Origin: Chimonanthus salicifolius
Taxonomy: Eukaryota; Streptophyta; Magnoliopsida; Laurales; Calycanthaceae
NCBI GenBank assembly: GCA_013350335.1
Contig: CM023533.1
Location: forward strand, 35,148,170-35,212,169
DNA: 64,000 nucleotides
Reading direction: 5' to 3'
Shown here piece by piece: positions 21,776-33,111 of this stretch. The position numbers were made by a program, and so were the translations under genes. Positions within the stretch are counted from its first letter, which is position 1. Each line of letters opens with the position of its first letter. The notes beneath the pieces are model-generated. The model worked only from the letters and a program-made list of their open reading frames with translations. It ran no database searches and had not been told where the DNA came from.

Positions 21776-24078
21776 TGCTTCCAAATATTAGTTCATATGA
21801 ACATTTAGAAATAAGTTGATTGAAAAGGCTTGGACTTGAATATCGTATTCGTATTTGTGACAGTTAAAAGTAAAAAAAGTCATTAGTTAGAAAGATTCAA
21901 TGAATCTCTTTTTGTACAATTAGATAGTAAAAAAAATGACCTATTCAACTATTCACTTTTTAATCAGAGGATGGGTCCCTTTCTATGACAAAGCTTATCC
22001 AAGCACTTGGCTTTTAAGCCCAAGCATGTGCAGGATTGCTTATTTCCTTGAAGCAACTTTTGTTTAGATGATATGCATAGTGCCAAGTTGTAACGCTCCG
22101 ATTCGATGGTAATTCGATGGTAGGGTCAGAATGTTACTAAATTTTTTTTTTTTATCCCCATCAACTAATATTGTATCTAGGTTGGATCTTCAAATTTGCC
22201 AAAAAGGCTCATCATAGAAAATGTCACATGTGCATGTACCATATATGCCCATATACAAATACATATTTCACAAACAAAATATCTTATTTATTTAATCAGA
22301 GTTACGAACAAAAAATATACTAATTTACACATGTTTAGATTTATAGTAACACAGATGGTACTAAAACCAACAAAACATCATTTACATGAAAATAGACATA
22401 ATAAACATATTTCCCATCATCGGGAAATACGATTGACTGCAAAGGCCCCTTCATCCTAAGTTAGCGGTGAAGGTTCCTCCTCCCCAGATGTCAATCCTGC
22501 AATGTAAGGGATGTGAGCTCCAAGTCCAGTGAAAAGATCTTAAAATAACACATTCATCAACATGTAAAGATTTAACAATGTAGTCTAATCATAACTACAA
22601 TAATGGTCTACTCTTACTATTTTAAAATCACAGTTATCTACTCATGAATGATCTACTTTACCATACCTACCAATTAACCATAAATGGTCTCATATACCAT
22701 TTATCTTACCTAAATTCATACTTGGTCTATTATACCAATTTATCAAGTTATCATCACTGTCATATTACTGTCATATCACTGTTACACCACTGTCATACTG
22801 TTGTACCACTGACATACTACTACCAAATGGTTCCGCATATCCTTTATCATACTTGAAATCATAACTAGTCTACCATACCAATGAATCATCTGTGATACTG
22901 CCATGTCACCGTAACACCAAAGCACCACACTGACTATAAATACATTATATCCCGACACGGTCAAAATGCAACATCTTGAAAGAACATCTCCAACACACCT
23001 GGGCCGGTACTGACACACCTGGACCAGTAAATGCAAACCGACACACCTAGGCCGGTTATCAACACATCTGGGCCGATAATAGTTCAGTAGTTGAGGGTAC
23101 GTGGAGGTAGTATCAATATCATAAATACTCAAGTTCTCACATCGGAGCATCTTATCAATAGTATCAACTTCATACTTCAGTCTCTCATCATAACATGATA
23201 CTCAAGTTCTCATATCAAGATCATATAGTATCAACTCCATACTTCAATTCTAATCATATCATGATGATCAAGTTCTCACATCGAATAATATCATCATTAA
23301 TATCAATATCATGCATGATAAACATCATTAGTAATAATATGAACATATCTTAGCAATATATATCAAGTCTAGGCGTATAAGTGGGTTCATTCTTCATTTA
23401 TAGACTAGTAGACCTCGACTCCTTGACACCGTGTTATGCTTCTATTCTAACAGTTAGAACCAATTTTCATCCCTCACATGCAAGTAATGTCAAGTCTCGT
23501 ATTCTGGCTTATTCGGTCTTTTCCATATCATGTAATATCCATGAAACCACTCATTTCACTAGATCTACGTTTACAAAACCTGATTTACCGATCTAGTATT
23601 ATTAAGTCTCCTCACCGTAATACATAGAGTATCACGGGTATCTATTACATAAATAGAAATACAATGAATCATACAGTCATTAATCAAACGTAATATACAG
23701 ATATATATATACAATACAACATATATTCATAGTATTTCAAATCATTCTATCATATTTTCTGGAAAAACTCCAAGGGAAATGGTTATGAGTCTCCTTAATG
23801 GGTTACTATTCATTTTTAGTTACAATAATGAATCAGTATAATAAAGGTGCTCAAGCCACTACACATATTGTCTTCTAGAAATGACCATGTAGACATATTA
23901 AGTTAGGCCTAGAGATATAAGATGCTCAGACCACTACTCGTATATTGAGTTAGGCCTATAGATCACTCAGTGCCCGAACCCTTTTTTTTCACTGAGCGGC
24001 GAAGTTAATCGCTCAGCTACTGATAGCTACCGAGCTGCGTTTCCACTGCGCCACAGATAGAGAGTATCGACTTGGAAG

Positions 24079-24080
<2 letters not shown>

Positions 24081-24134
<54 letters not shown>
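24081..24134. repeat. (TA)n microsatellite
   Basis: Pure AT run inside the putative solo LTR. Confidence 0.9.
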
Positions 24135-24138
<4 letters not shown>

Positions 24139-25061
24139 ATAAAAAATAAAAAACAAAATGGTTAGTATCATTTTTAATTAAGAATCTGGTATAGGAAGTA
24201 TCACATCAAAATCTAAGGTCTAAACCTAATATAAAATCCTTAACGTAATCAATCAAAATAATTCTCAAAACCAGTTCTGGATTCCTCGGAACATGCTTCG
24301 GAACCTAGTATTGTGGCTTCGGAACTTTCGAACCACTGCCTAAATATTAGGTTTAACAGAACCCTCGGAACTTGCTTCAGAACTTGATAATATGGCTTCG
24401 CAACTTCCGAAAGCTACAGTTTCAAAATGTCTAAATCTGCTTCGGAACATACCTTCGGAACTTGATATAGTTCATTCGGAACTTCCCAGCCTCGGAACCT
24501 TGCTACAGTGACTTCGGAATCTCAAAGTCAGGTTCTGAGAGCTTCAGTACTGCTATAGTGACCTCGGAACTTCCGAATCAGGTTCTGAGACCTGCCTTCT
24601 TCAGCCAGCCACTTGCAGAAAGTGCAGTGACAGGACAAGCAGGATGACTTACGAATCCAAAAATAGAGGTGTTCCTGGATTCGTTTTCTATACCTAACCA
24701 TTAAGATGTGACCCTCTATGAATCCTCTACATTTTCGAAATGAATCGGACATAAAATGATAGAAGAAAACCTCTGATTTTGAAGGTAAAATCATCAAAAC
24801 ACATGAAAAATCATGGTTTCTACTAAATTTCAAAACTCATTTTAAGGCTAATTTCAAAACCAAATCCACTTCTGTTTGATTCTAAACCTGTTAAATTAAA
24901 AAACAAATTTAATGTATACCTTCGCTTTGACAAATCAGTGGAGATTTCAGTAATATTGAAAAGCTCCTACTTGGCTTGAGTTGTGTAAAATGATGGAAAG
25001 AAGAAGCAGTAAAACATAGAGCAGTAACAGTTATGAATTTGAAACTGTTGAAACACATTGC

Positions 25062-25076
25062 TCCTTTATATAGATT
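25062..25076 (+). promoter_or_regulatory. TATA box of the putative LTR promoter
   Basis: CCTTTATATAGATTT lies about 850 bases before the 3' end of the putative solo LTR, where an LTR promoter is expected. Activity is unknown. Confidence 0.35.
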
Positions 25077-26266
25077 TTTAAAGGTAGGGAGGAATAGGCA
25101 TTCAGTGGAGAAAGAACTTCCACGACTGTCTGAAAGCTACGCTCGTAGCTTGCATGATCCGATGTCCATGCAGCTGCTTCCGTTGCATCACCTGCTGGTA
25201 AGCAGCTTGGGGGTAAAATGCAAATTTCAATATTTTCTTTATTTATATTAAAACCCATGTTCTAGATTAATTAAAATTAAGACAATTTAAAGTCTTATCT
25301 ATTTAATCTATCTAATCTAAAACATTGCAAATTAAAAATTATAAATACCAATTAATTTTGGAGAATTATAATTCACTAAAATAAATTGATTTAAATAAAA
25401 ATCACATTTTAACACTATTCCCTTAACTCAAGTTTTATTTATTTAAAGGATTTAAAGCCTTTAATTTTTAACATCCAAAAAGATAAATGATATGTTTAAC
25501 ATAGATTGGATAACACATATTCTCTTAGAATTTTCTAACTTCTAAAATTATTTAAAATAATTATTTTTTAAAGATCGAGACCCTTTCGGGTCAAAATAAT
25601 AATATTTCTAAAATCAAAATATAGTTTAAAGACTCTATAATCCCATAATTTAAATCCCTAGCAAGGAAATCAATTTAATTCAATCAACATTCAAACCATA
25701 ATTCAAAATCATTAAAATAACATTATTCATGGTAAATTACCATTTTGTCCTTCTAAATTAAGTGAGTTAGATCAAAGAGCTACCAAGCTCTGAATTGGCC
25801 GATCCTAGACTTTTCTAAAAGCTCAATTCATAATCTTCATGATTAACGAATCAAAACACAATTAATTAATACAAATAAAACAACTAGCTCTAATTTTGAA
25901 TCAGGGTATTACACAAATGGTTCAAAAATAGATGATTATAACTAAGATGCCACAAAAGATGATTGCAATTATTAACGGAATGTCTTTATCCAATTGATTT
26001 CATTTCTTTCATGATAATCATCGGATCTCCGAATCATATCCAAACTTCAATTATAATTCAAAAGATCATAAGTTTAAAAAGATTTTTTTCAAAAAAAATA
26101 GAGAATTCCATGATTCACAAATCTAACTCATACTTTTTATAAAGGTCATGCTTCATCTTAGGACGTTGGTTCAGCAAGACTTGAACTTGACCATATCTTT
26201 TAAGCTCATGTTAGGTTTGGGCTTTATTATGGTTTTGTATTAATCATGTTTGGGCTTATATAGAAT

Positions 26267-26413
26267 CAGTGGTCAAAAATTCGACCGATACTATGAGTAT
26301 CGGCCGATATATATCGGGATTTCGAACGCCGATATATCTCGGCCAATACATATACTATCGGCTAGAGAGAGAAAAGCTCGACTGGTACGGCCGATTTTTA
26401 TTTTTTATTTAAA

Positions 26414-26486
<73 letters not shown>

Positions 26487-26593
26487 CAGCCTTTTTTATT
26501 TTTTTAAATGAATTTTTTCAAAAAAAAAATTGAGGAGAGAGAAAAAATTCAGCTGAGATCTCGGATCAAAATTCGGCCTAATTTTCGACCCTG
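26267..26593. mobile_element. hAT-like element, relative of 5104-5439
   Basis: Ends are CAGTGGTCAAAAATTCG and (inverted) CAGGGTCGAAAATTAGG, flanked by a 7-bp repeat ATAGAAT. It shares the ATCGGCCGATA interior and the AAATGAATTTTTTCAAAA segment with 5104-5439. A (TA)n run at 26422-26483 has expanded inside it and produces a meaningless Ile-Tyr reading frame. Confidence 0.75.
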
Positions 26594-26739
26594 ATAGAAT
26601 AGGTCTGGCCCAAATTCGGCCAATTACCATCTCCTCTTACAGACTTATTACTTATTTACTTAATAAGGGAGGGTTTTAAACAATTATAATTCCTTTAGGG
26701 ATCTTTGAAATAATTTCTGCGGTAAAGGGTGTTACGGGA

Positions 26740-27094
26740 AAAAGAAAACCAAGTATAAAATCCATAGTCCCCACTCCCCACTACAGCCGAGGACAGCCAG
26801 CTCTCACGTTCATTCGTAGGCCGCCATCTTCTGAAAACGTATCATCGAGACCGTCTCTCCTTCTTCTCGTCCCGTTCCGCCACCACCTAGTACTTCTCCT
26901 TCTTCTTCTTCTTCTTCTTCTTCTTCTTCTTCTTTGTTGTTCATCTATATTGAAAAATAGAAGGGACTCAGGATCTTGTACATTGATCAACGACAGAAAT
27001 CTATTGAAAGAGTTGGGTGAAAACTTGTCCCCTCATGGGTTTCAACCCAACGAGCATTCTTGGCCTGGAACGTCGACATCTAGGATTTTCTACT
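26740..27094 (+). other. possible orphan 5' exon or leader
   Basis: A TATA-like AAGTATAAAATCC (about 26751-26763) is followed by a C/T-rich stretch, a (TTC)n run at 26898-26933 and an ATG at 27033 opening MGFNPTSILGLERRHLGFST. This looks like the start of a plant transcription unit on the plus strand. No continuation was recognised. It is the nearest plausible upstream leader for RPC4, with retrotransposon sequence in the gap, but it may belong to another or a lost gene. Confidence 0.25.
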
Positions 27095-27529
27095 CTAAAG
27101 CTTGTGCGTGTGTTTGATCTTTGGTTTTTTACTCCAAAACAACTTTTTTGCATTAGTTTCTGCCTTGAGAATTTCCTTTTTTACATCTTTTTGTTGGTAT
27201 TTATTTATTTACTAAAGGGAAGGTGACCAGTGATTTGAACTTGCACAGAGCCTTCCAATGCACTAAGTTTGTGGTGGGATGTTACTCCTCAATATTTTTG
27301 TTTGGGTTCTAGAATTGGAAAACTTGGTGATCGAGTTGAATTTTCCCAACTTCCAATTGTTGGAATCTGAAAATGGATTAACATAAATATACACTAATGA
27401 CCCGGACATATATTGCATGTATGAGAATTCTAATATTAATGATCTTTACCAGAATCTTAAATTGAAATGAAAATCAGAATTATAGAATCTGTAAATGAAT
27501 AATTCCATTTCTAAATTGGAATCAAAACC

Positions 27530-28997
27530 CTAAGACGTTCCCTGCGCTTTTCTCGCTAGCTGCTAATAAAGAAGCTAAGACAAGGGACTGTTATGATATT
27601 ATTCAGAATAAAGTGGTTTGGATCCCCAAGTTCCGTAGAGATTTGGAAGATTGGATGGTGGATGGGTGGTTGGCTTTGATGGATCTGTTGAGTAATTTTT
27701 TTTACGGGCAATGGTTATGATAGACGCCTTTGGGAAATTGATCCTCATGGGATTTTTTCAGTGAAATCCTTCTATAAGAAGTTGCCGCGTATTGGTGAGG
27801 TTCCTTGTATTCACCCTAAAATTTGGAGGGGTCTCTCACCATTTAAGGTGAAGGTTTTCGGATGGCTCACCGGTTTACAAAAAATTCTAACAATTGATAA
27901 TTAAGATTGAGGAGAATGCTTATTGTGAATGCATGTCCTCTTTGCTTGTCTGATGAGGAGTCAATGAACTATATCTTACTTTATTGCAAATTCTCATATC
28001 CAATTTGGTTGCATTTCTTCCAGTTGCTTGGTGTTTCTTTTTGTGTCCCAAAAGCGTGGTGCAATTTCTTTAATGAAGAGGTGCTTGTGGTGGTAAGTTC
28101 ATTCCGAAAGAACTCTCTAGAATGCGACCATGCTAAGTATTGTATGGTCGATTTGGTTGGAACGTAATAAAATGATCTTCAAAGGACAGGAATCTTCGTC
28201 ATTGAGTTTGCTAAATGTGATTAAGGCTCGAGTAGCTTGGTGGTTGATGGGGTCGGAGAAGTTTTAGGGAATAACCATCGCAGACATTTGTAAGAATTGG
28301 ATTTTGGTAGATTCAGTAGTGACTCATGTGGCCTCCAAGATGTATTTCACTTGGTCGCCTCCAAATCCTGGCCTTCTCAAGCGTAATTTTGATGGGACTT
28401 GTATGCATGGGGGCGTAATTCATAATGATAGTGGTTCTGTTTTAATCTCTTTCGCTTGTCTAATTCATGATAGATCAGTCATTGAGGTGGAGTTGTTTAC
28501 TTTATGGAGAGGTATTTTAGAGTTGGAAGAATTAAAGGTCGAAGGTAGTATGAGAAGGTGATTCAAAGGCAGTTGTAGGTTGGGTGTTGGATTCTCTATT
28601 TTTTTTTTTTTTTGAATGGTTAATATATTAGAAAAAAAAGGGCATGAGGTGCAGGAACAAAAACAAAAGACAAAACAAGAAAAAACAACAACCCGCAACC
28701 CCAATACATCCATGAATTTATTTAGATAAGATTGAGATGATTTGTCATTCAATTGCTTCATTTGATTTTAAGATATCTCGGATATCTCGATCTACTAACT
28801 CAGATGCAGATGAAATGGCGCGTCATGGGTTGACTTCGTCGACGGAAATTGTAAATAAATTTTTGTAATAGTTTGGAGGGGTTTGCTTTTTGTAAGGGTG
28901 TTTCTTTAGGGTTTGGGTTTTTGTTTGCCTCATTTTTGCTTTTTCTTTGCTTGTAGTTCCTTTTTTAAATCAATGAAGTTACCTTTAAAAAAAAAAG
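27530..28997 (+). mobile_element. degenerate LINE (L1-type) 3' part
   Basis: Broken frames encode the C-terminal part of a plant non-LTR retrotransposon polyprotein. A zf-RVT-like block (FSVKSFYKKLPRIG, IWRGLSPFKVKVFGWL, CPLCLSDEESMNYILLYC) is followed by an RNase H region (NPGLLKRNFDGTCMHGGVIH, GSVLISFACLI, VELFTLWRGI) and its end (STNSDADEMARHGLTSS). Several stops and frameshifts interrupt it. A T-rich segment at about 28602-28735 is an inserted inverted retrotransposon tail. A poly(A) run near 28987-28997 marks the 3' end. Its 5' part is missing. Confidence 0.75.
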
Positions 28998-30240
28998 AAA
29001 TCTTGAAGGAATTATAGAAGTGGAAAGAAATCACTGGCTGAATTGCACTACAAAGTTGTTATCTTGGAGACAGAATTCACCTGTTCGAATGGTGCCAGGA
29101 TACAACTTAGTTGTAGAAGGATGCTGCTTCCAAGATACAAGAGCCGTATCCTCTATGAAGTTTGTCCCATAGATCATATGCTCATGTTAGACACCAATAT
29201 GAATACCCCATATTTATTCTAATTGCTTTTCGCAACTTGAAGAAAGTTTGAATGCAATAGGAGAAGCAACCATGACTTTCTAAGAAAAATGTAGGAGAAA
29301 AAGTCTCATTTTTGTTGTAAGAGTTGGAGAAAATATGCTTCAAGATGGCTAAATCACCACCACCACTTTCTTAGTTTCTTGCATGAAAATTATGCTGGCC
29401 AGCGGTTGCCTTTGACCTACCAACCTCTCCTCTGTTGTTCATTTTCATTTTTTTTCTTTCAGTTTTTGTTTGTTTGCTTCTGTTCTTTTAATGCAATAAA
29501 GTACTCAAGGAAGAGCAGATCAATGGCTTTTGTCTTGTCAAGGAAGCCTTAGGGTACATTGGACATGTGCCAACTACTGAGAGACACAAATTGAAGTACA
29601 TGATGAAATTGATTTTCTGCCCATTGTTGAGATTCTACGACGAGGGAAAAAACTGAGAGAAATGAAAATAAGAGTTACAGAGGTGGTTAAACTCCAATAT
29701 TTTGAAAACATGGAAAAAGTACAATACCACCCATTTCTCTTAGAGGAAACTGTTTGGTGAAACTGGTGCATTTTCATGTTTTCACAGAGTATAAAATACC
29801 TAGATTAGAAAATTTGCCCCCATCCCTCTACCTTCTTACTCACATTTACATTTCCACTGAACCATTTTCCACATGTTTGTTTGTGTCTCTATGCGTGTGG
29901 GGTGGAGGATATAGGAAACTTTAAGTTGAAAATAATTAGATTTTCCACTTAATGCTAAAGGGAGCTTTCCACATAACAAACCAAAAATGCAAATGTCAGA
30001 AAAATTGCCCTTTTTTTGCTGTTGTCATTGCAGGAGATCTTGGGAATGCAGAAAAGGGAGTTCTCTCCTTGTGTTTCCATGGAAGATCTTTATCTTGAAA
30101 CACACAAACATGCCCTAACGTTTTCCTACTAGAAAAAGAAGCAGTGAATATTGATTAAGTTAGTGGCAATAAGCCAATAAGCAGCAAATGATCAGAAACT
30201 GTCCAATACAAAGAATGAAAAGGTTACAAATAGAAGATTC

Positions 30241-30964
30241 TAGAGCTCTGTTTGGATCAAGGTGACTCGCGGTGGAGAAGTTGAAGTCACCCTGTTTGGA
30301 TTATAGATATGGAGAAGGGTGGGAGAAATCAATCCACGCTCTCAAATCTCCTCACCATCGACTTCTTCAGCCCCTATATGTCTTAGGCTCTTAGCCATTC
30401 CTTGACATGTGATTGATTTTTTCTATTTTTTCTTTTGATGCAAAGTTTGGATATAATCATCATATGTGTTATTTATGTTTCTCTTATTTTTTTAGACTTA
30501 AATATCATTTAATACTTGCAATTTAGTAATACATGTTGGAGAATTTTTTCTAGATACAGAATTATTGAAGTAAAATAAGAGAAGCAAATGATTGCATGGC
30601 ATCTATGATGTATAATCCTAAATGGCAGAAAACCCAATCATTCATATGTCCTATGAGATCGACAATTAGATTATTCTACAAGTTCAACATGACCATGGTG
30701 ATTGGAAATAAAGATATGGACCATACCATGCATTTACGTACATAGTTGTGCCAATTAGTAAGTGGGGTCCTACATATAAAAATTTACAATTCGATAATTT
30801 TACTAGGACGTGTCTAATTCCCCATCCTAAATTTACCAAATGGGGTGTTTTAATTGGTTGGGAAAGTAAAGGTGGTGGGTTCACCTACGGGTGAACCCTC
30901 TATTTTTACAACTTCTCTAAAAATCCCCTTACTTTAACTCACCATGATCCAAACATAGCCTAGG
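30241..30964. mobile_element. TIR element (CTGTTTGGATC ends)
   Basis: The left end AGCTCTGTTTGGATCAAGG and the right end (inverted) GGCTATGTTTGGATCATGG pair. A TAG trinucleotide flanks both sides, which may be a 3-bp TSD. The interior has no protein. Superfamily uncertain. Confidence 0.5.
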
Positions 30965-30996
30965 AGAATAGAAACTAGAAAGAAGATTAAAGACTT

Positions 30997-31575
30997 TGGC
31001 CATGTTTGGATGAGAACTTAAAAAGAGGGTTCTCTAGGGAGTTTGAAAACAGGGAGTTCTCTTGTAGGTGGAGAACCCCACTTTTGGGGTTTTTTTTTTT
31101 TTTTTGATAACCACTTTGTAGATTTTCATGTCACTCTTTTTGGCATCTTCTTAGGTGGAAACTTTATTTCTTGGTTCTACTTAAATCATTCAAGGGATTT
31201 GTCAACAATATACAATATGATTCTATTAATAATATTAGTGGGTTGGTTTCATCTGTTCATTTTAGATTTTGAGAACACTCAGAATGGCTAAAAAATATAT
31301 ATTGGTAACTGTTACACAGTTGACAAGTGTTGATTGTTGAAACCGCATATGTTGCAAGTTTGATTTGTGCTACCATCTCAAAAAAGGCTGGGGAACAATT
31401 CTCTAGGAGAAAATTGAGTTCTTTAGTGTTGCAAGAACAAGAGTTCTCTTGATTTTGAGGAACTTGGCTTTATCCAGGCCTCATACTTCTACTTAAAGGG
31501 CTCATTCAGAGTGAGTTGCGGTTTCTCTAGTAAACTTGAAGTTCATCCATGTTCTCCTCATCCAAACACACCCTT
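30997..31575. mobile_element. TIR element (CATGTTTGGATGAG ends)
   Basis: Left GGCCATGTTTGGATGAGAAC and right (inverted) GGGTGTGTTTGGATGAGGAG are inverted repeats, with further pairing inside (GAGTTCTCTTG tracts). The TSD is unclear. It lies directly 5' of the RPC4 region. Confidence 0.5.
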
Positions 31576-31773
31576 GTGTTGAGGGATAAGGACATGATAT
31601 ATAGTAGACTGATGGAGAAAATGATTTTAATAGAAAAGTAACATTCTGAAATGCAACATCAATCATGTGTTAATGGCTTCGATAATGATGATGATAACCC
31701 ATTTCTTTGTTTGCAGAACATTCAACTTTATCTGATAAACTGACAAATTGATTTTGATCAAATAGGAGATGAG

Positions 31774-31957
31774 CTAAGAAGCACCGATACGGATACGCGT
31801 ATTGGATACGATACATATTCAATACAGGGATACGACAAATTTTGAAAAACTAAGATACGGGTGCGGCGGGATACGCCGAATTAAAAAATTATTATATATA
31901 CATTTGGACTAGGATTTAATAATCACTAGTTATTATGTTAAAAAGTATAAAACATTT

Positions 31958-32034
<77 letters not shown>

Positions 32035-32973
32035 AAATATATGAGTGGTCTATTATACATTATCATAAATTGAATCTTATAAATTCATTTTAGCTTTCAA
32101 ATCCATTCTAATAACAATGTAATTAGTTATTATTATTTTTTTAAAACCAAATCAAGAAAGGTACTTATCATAATATTTTAAGTTTTTAACTCTAAAATGA
32201 AATTTATTATAATGATTATGTTTTCTTTTATTTGAAAAAAGAAATTTTATTTTTCATTAATAATTATTAGATAAAATTATGAGCAATAGGTAATTATGTT
32301 ATATAAATATAATAAAAATAAAGAAGATCTTTTAATAATAATGATAATGGTAAAAATATTAGATGGTAAATATAATATTAAATTATTGCAATAAGGTAAA
32401 TAAAAAAATATTATAATTTTTACTTCCCGCATATATAAATATTTATTTAAAATAAAATTTTATTACTTTCTCTTTAAAATATTTTTTTTACAAAATATTA
32501 GATTACACGCGTGAGCTTTCGAGTTCCTTTTAAAAAAACACGGGTCATCACTTGCAAACCCTAATACCTTTCTTCTCTTTCCCTCTCTCTATTAAACTCT
32601 AGCCGCCGCCGTTCTCTGTATTTTTGCCATCAACGAAGAAGAAAAAGACGCAGAGAAAAGAAAGGAAAGCAGGTGTAAGCGATTTTTTTTTCTTCAATCT
32701 TTTCTCCATATTTTCTTTTTTCTCTTTCCATTCTTTCTCTCCGCCGTTTCATTTATTCTCTTGAGGCGTATCTCGTGTGGAATGTGTCGGCCGTGTCCCG
32801 GCAGTATCCTCTTTATTTGTTGCCGTATCCTGACTCAAAGACGCGTATCCGGGGAGTATTCATAATTAAAATATTTTTTAATTAATTAGTACGTATCCGA
32901 GTCATATCCGACACGGACACGGATACGTACCGACACGGGTACTTCACTAATTTTGAAGTATCCGTGCTTCCTA
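31774..32973. mobile_element. Mutator-like element inserted in an RPC4 exon
   Basis: A 1.2-kb element is flanked by a perfect 9-bp TSD, GGAGATGAG (31765-31773 and 32974-32982). The ends are inverted: CTAAGAAGCACCGATAC on the left against TAGGAAGCACGGATAC read inward from the right. Both arms are rich in GATACG. A (TA)n run sits at 31961-32031. No transposase frame was found, so it is non-autonomous. A 9-bp TSD with long related arms is the hallmark of the Mutator superfamily. It carries a non-repetitive leader-like stretch near 32545-32672 (separate entry). Confidence 0.85.
32545..32672 (+). promoter_or_regulatory. leader-like fragment with splice donor carried by the Mutator-like element
   Basis: The stretch has an AAACCCTAA telo-box-like motif (32556-32564), a pyrimidine-rich tract, a GCCGCCGCCG segment and an AG-rich tail ending CAG|GTGTAAG at 32672/32673. 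It contains no ATG. This is how a plant 5' UTR exon looks, and gene-capturing MULEs (Pack-MULEs) often take up 5' gene ends. Splicing from here to the acceptor at 33111 would give an ATG-free leader joined to the RPC4 ATG at 33112. Capture and use are inference. Confidence 0.45.
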
Positions 32974-33015
32974 GGAGATGAGTCATCTAATACTAAAAAA
33001 ACTGCTCCCAGGAAG
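32974..33015 (+). pseudogene. interrupted N-terminal exon of RPC4
   Basis: The frame GGA GAT GAG TCA TCT AAT ACT AAA AAA ACT GCT CCC AGG AAG ends at a GTTTGA donor and joins in phase to the KFAPK exon at 33112. GDESSNTKKTAPRK fits the charged N-terminus expected before KFAPK. The Mutator-like element at 31774-32973 lies inside this exon, so its 5' part is upstream of 31774. There, the same frame reads QIDFDQIGDE after a TGA and has no ATG. The codon just before GGAGATGAG is ATA, which could be a decayed ATG; that is only a guess. A good acceptor (TTTGTTTGCAG) ends at about 31717. Confidence 0.6.
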
Positions 33016-33111
33016 GTTTGACTTCTTGCTATTTCTTAAACCACCCATTATTGAACTTGGGACACCCAGTTTTTTTCTTCTGTTTCACCTTTTTTTTCTT
33101 GACCATGACAG

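Larger units (their letters stand above)
22089..25913 (+). mobile_element. putative 3.8-kb solo LTR
   Basis: It begins TGTAACGCTCC and ends GGGTATTACA, the TGTAAC...GTTACA-type ends of large plant Ty3/gypsy LTRs. Flanks are CAAGT and CAAAT, 4 of 5 matching as a 5-bp TSD. A TTTATATAG box at about 25065 lies near the 3' end, as expected of the U3/R border. No gag or pol frame exists inside. It holds clustered degenerate repeats (TTCGGAACTT at 24270-24600, ACACACCTGGGCCGG at 22997-23070), a tRNA-like fragment near 23963-24059 and a (TA)n run at 24081-24134. A solo LTR formed by LTR-LTR recombination is the simplest reading. The superfamily is inferred from the ends only. Confidence 0.55.

Noticed and set aside
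22640..23070. Possible CRISPR-like spaced repeats
   Set aside because: Repeat units are short, imperfect and unevenly spaced, there are no cas genes, and the window is clearly nuclear plant DNA.
22782..23150. A 122-codon minus-strand frame with Arg/Cys repeats
   Set aside because: It is produced by the repeated ACACACCTGGGCCGG phrase in the putative LTR, not by a gene.
26250..26486. A 78-codon frame ending in repeated Ile-Tyr
   Set aside because: Translation of a (TA)n microsatellite inside a hAT-like element.
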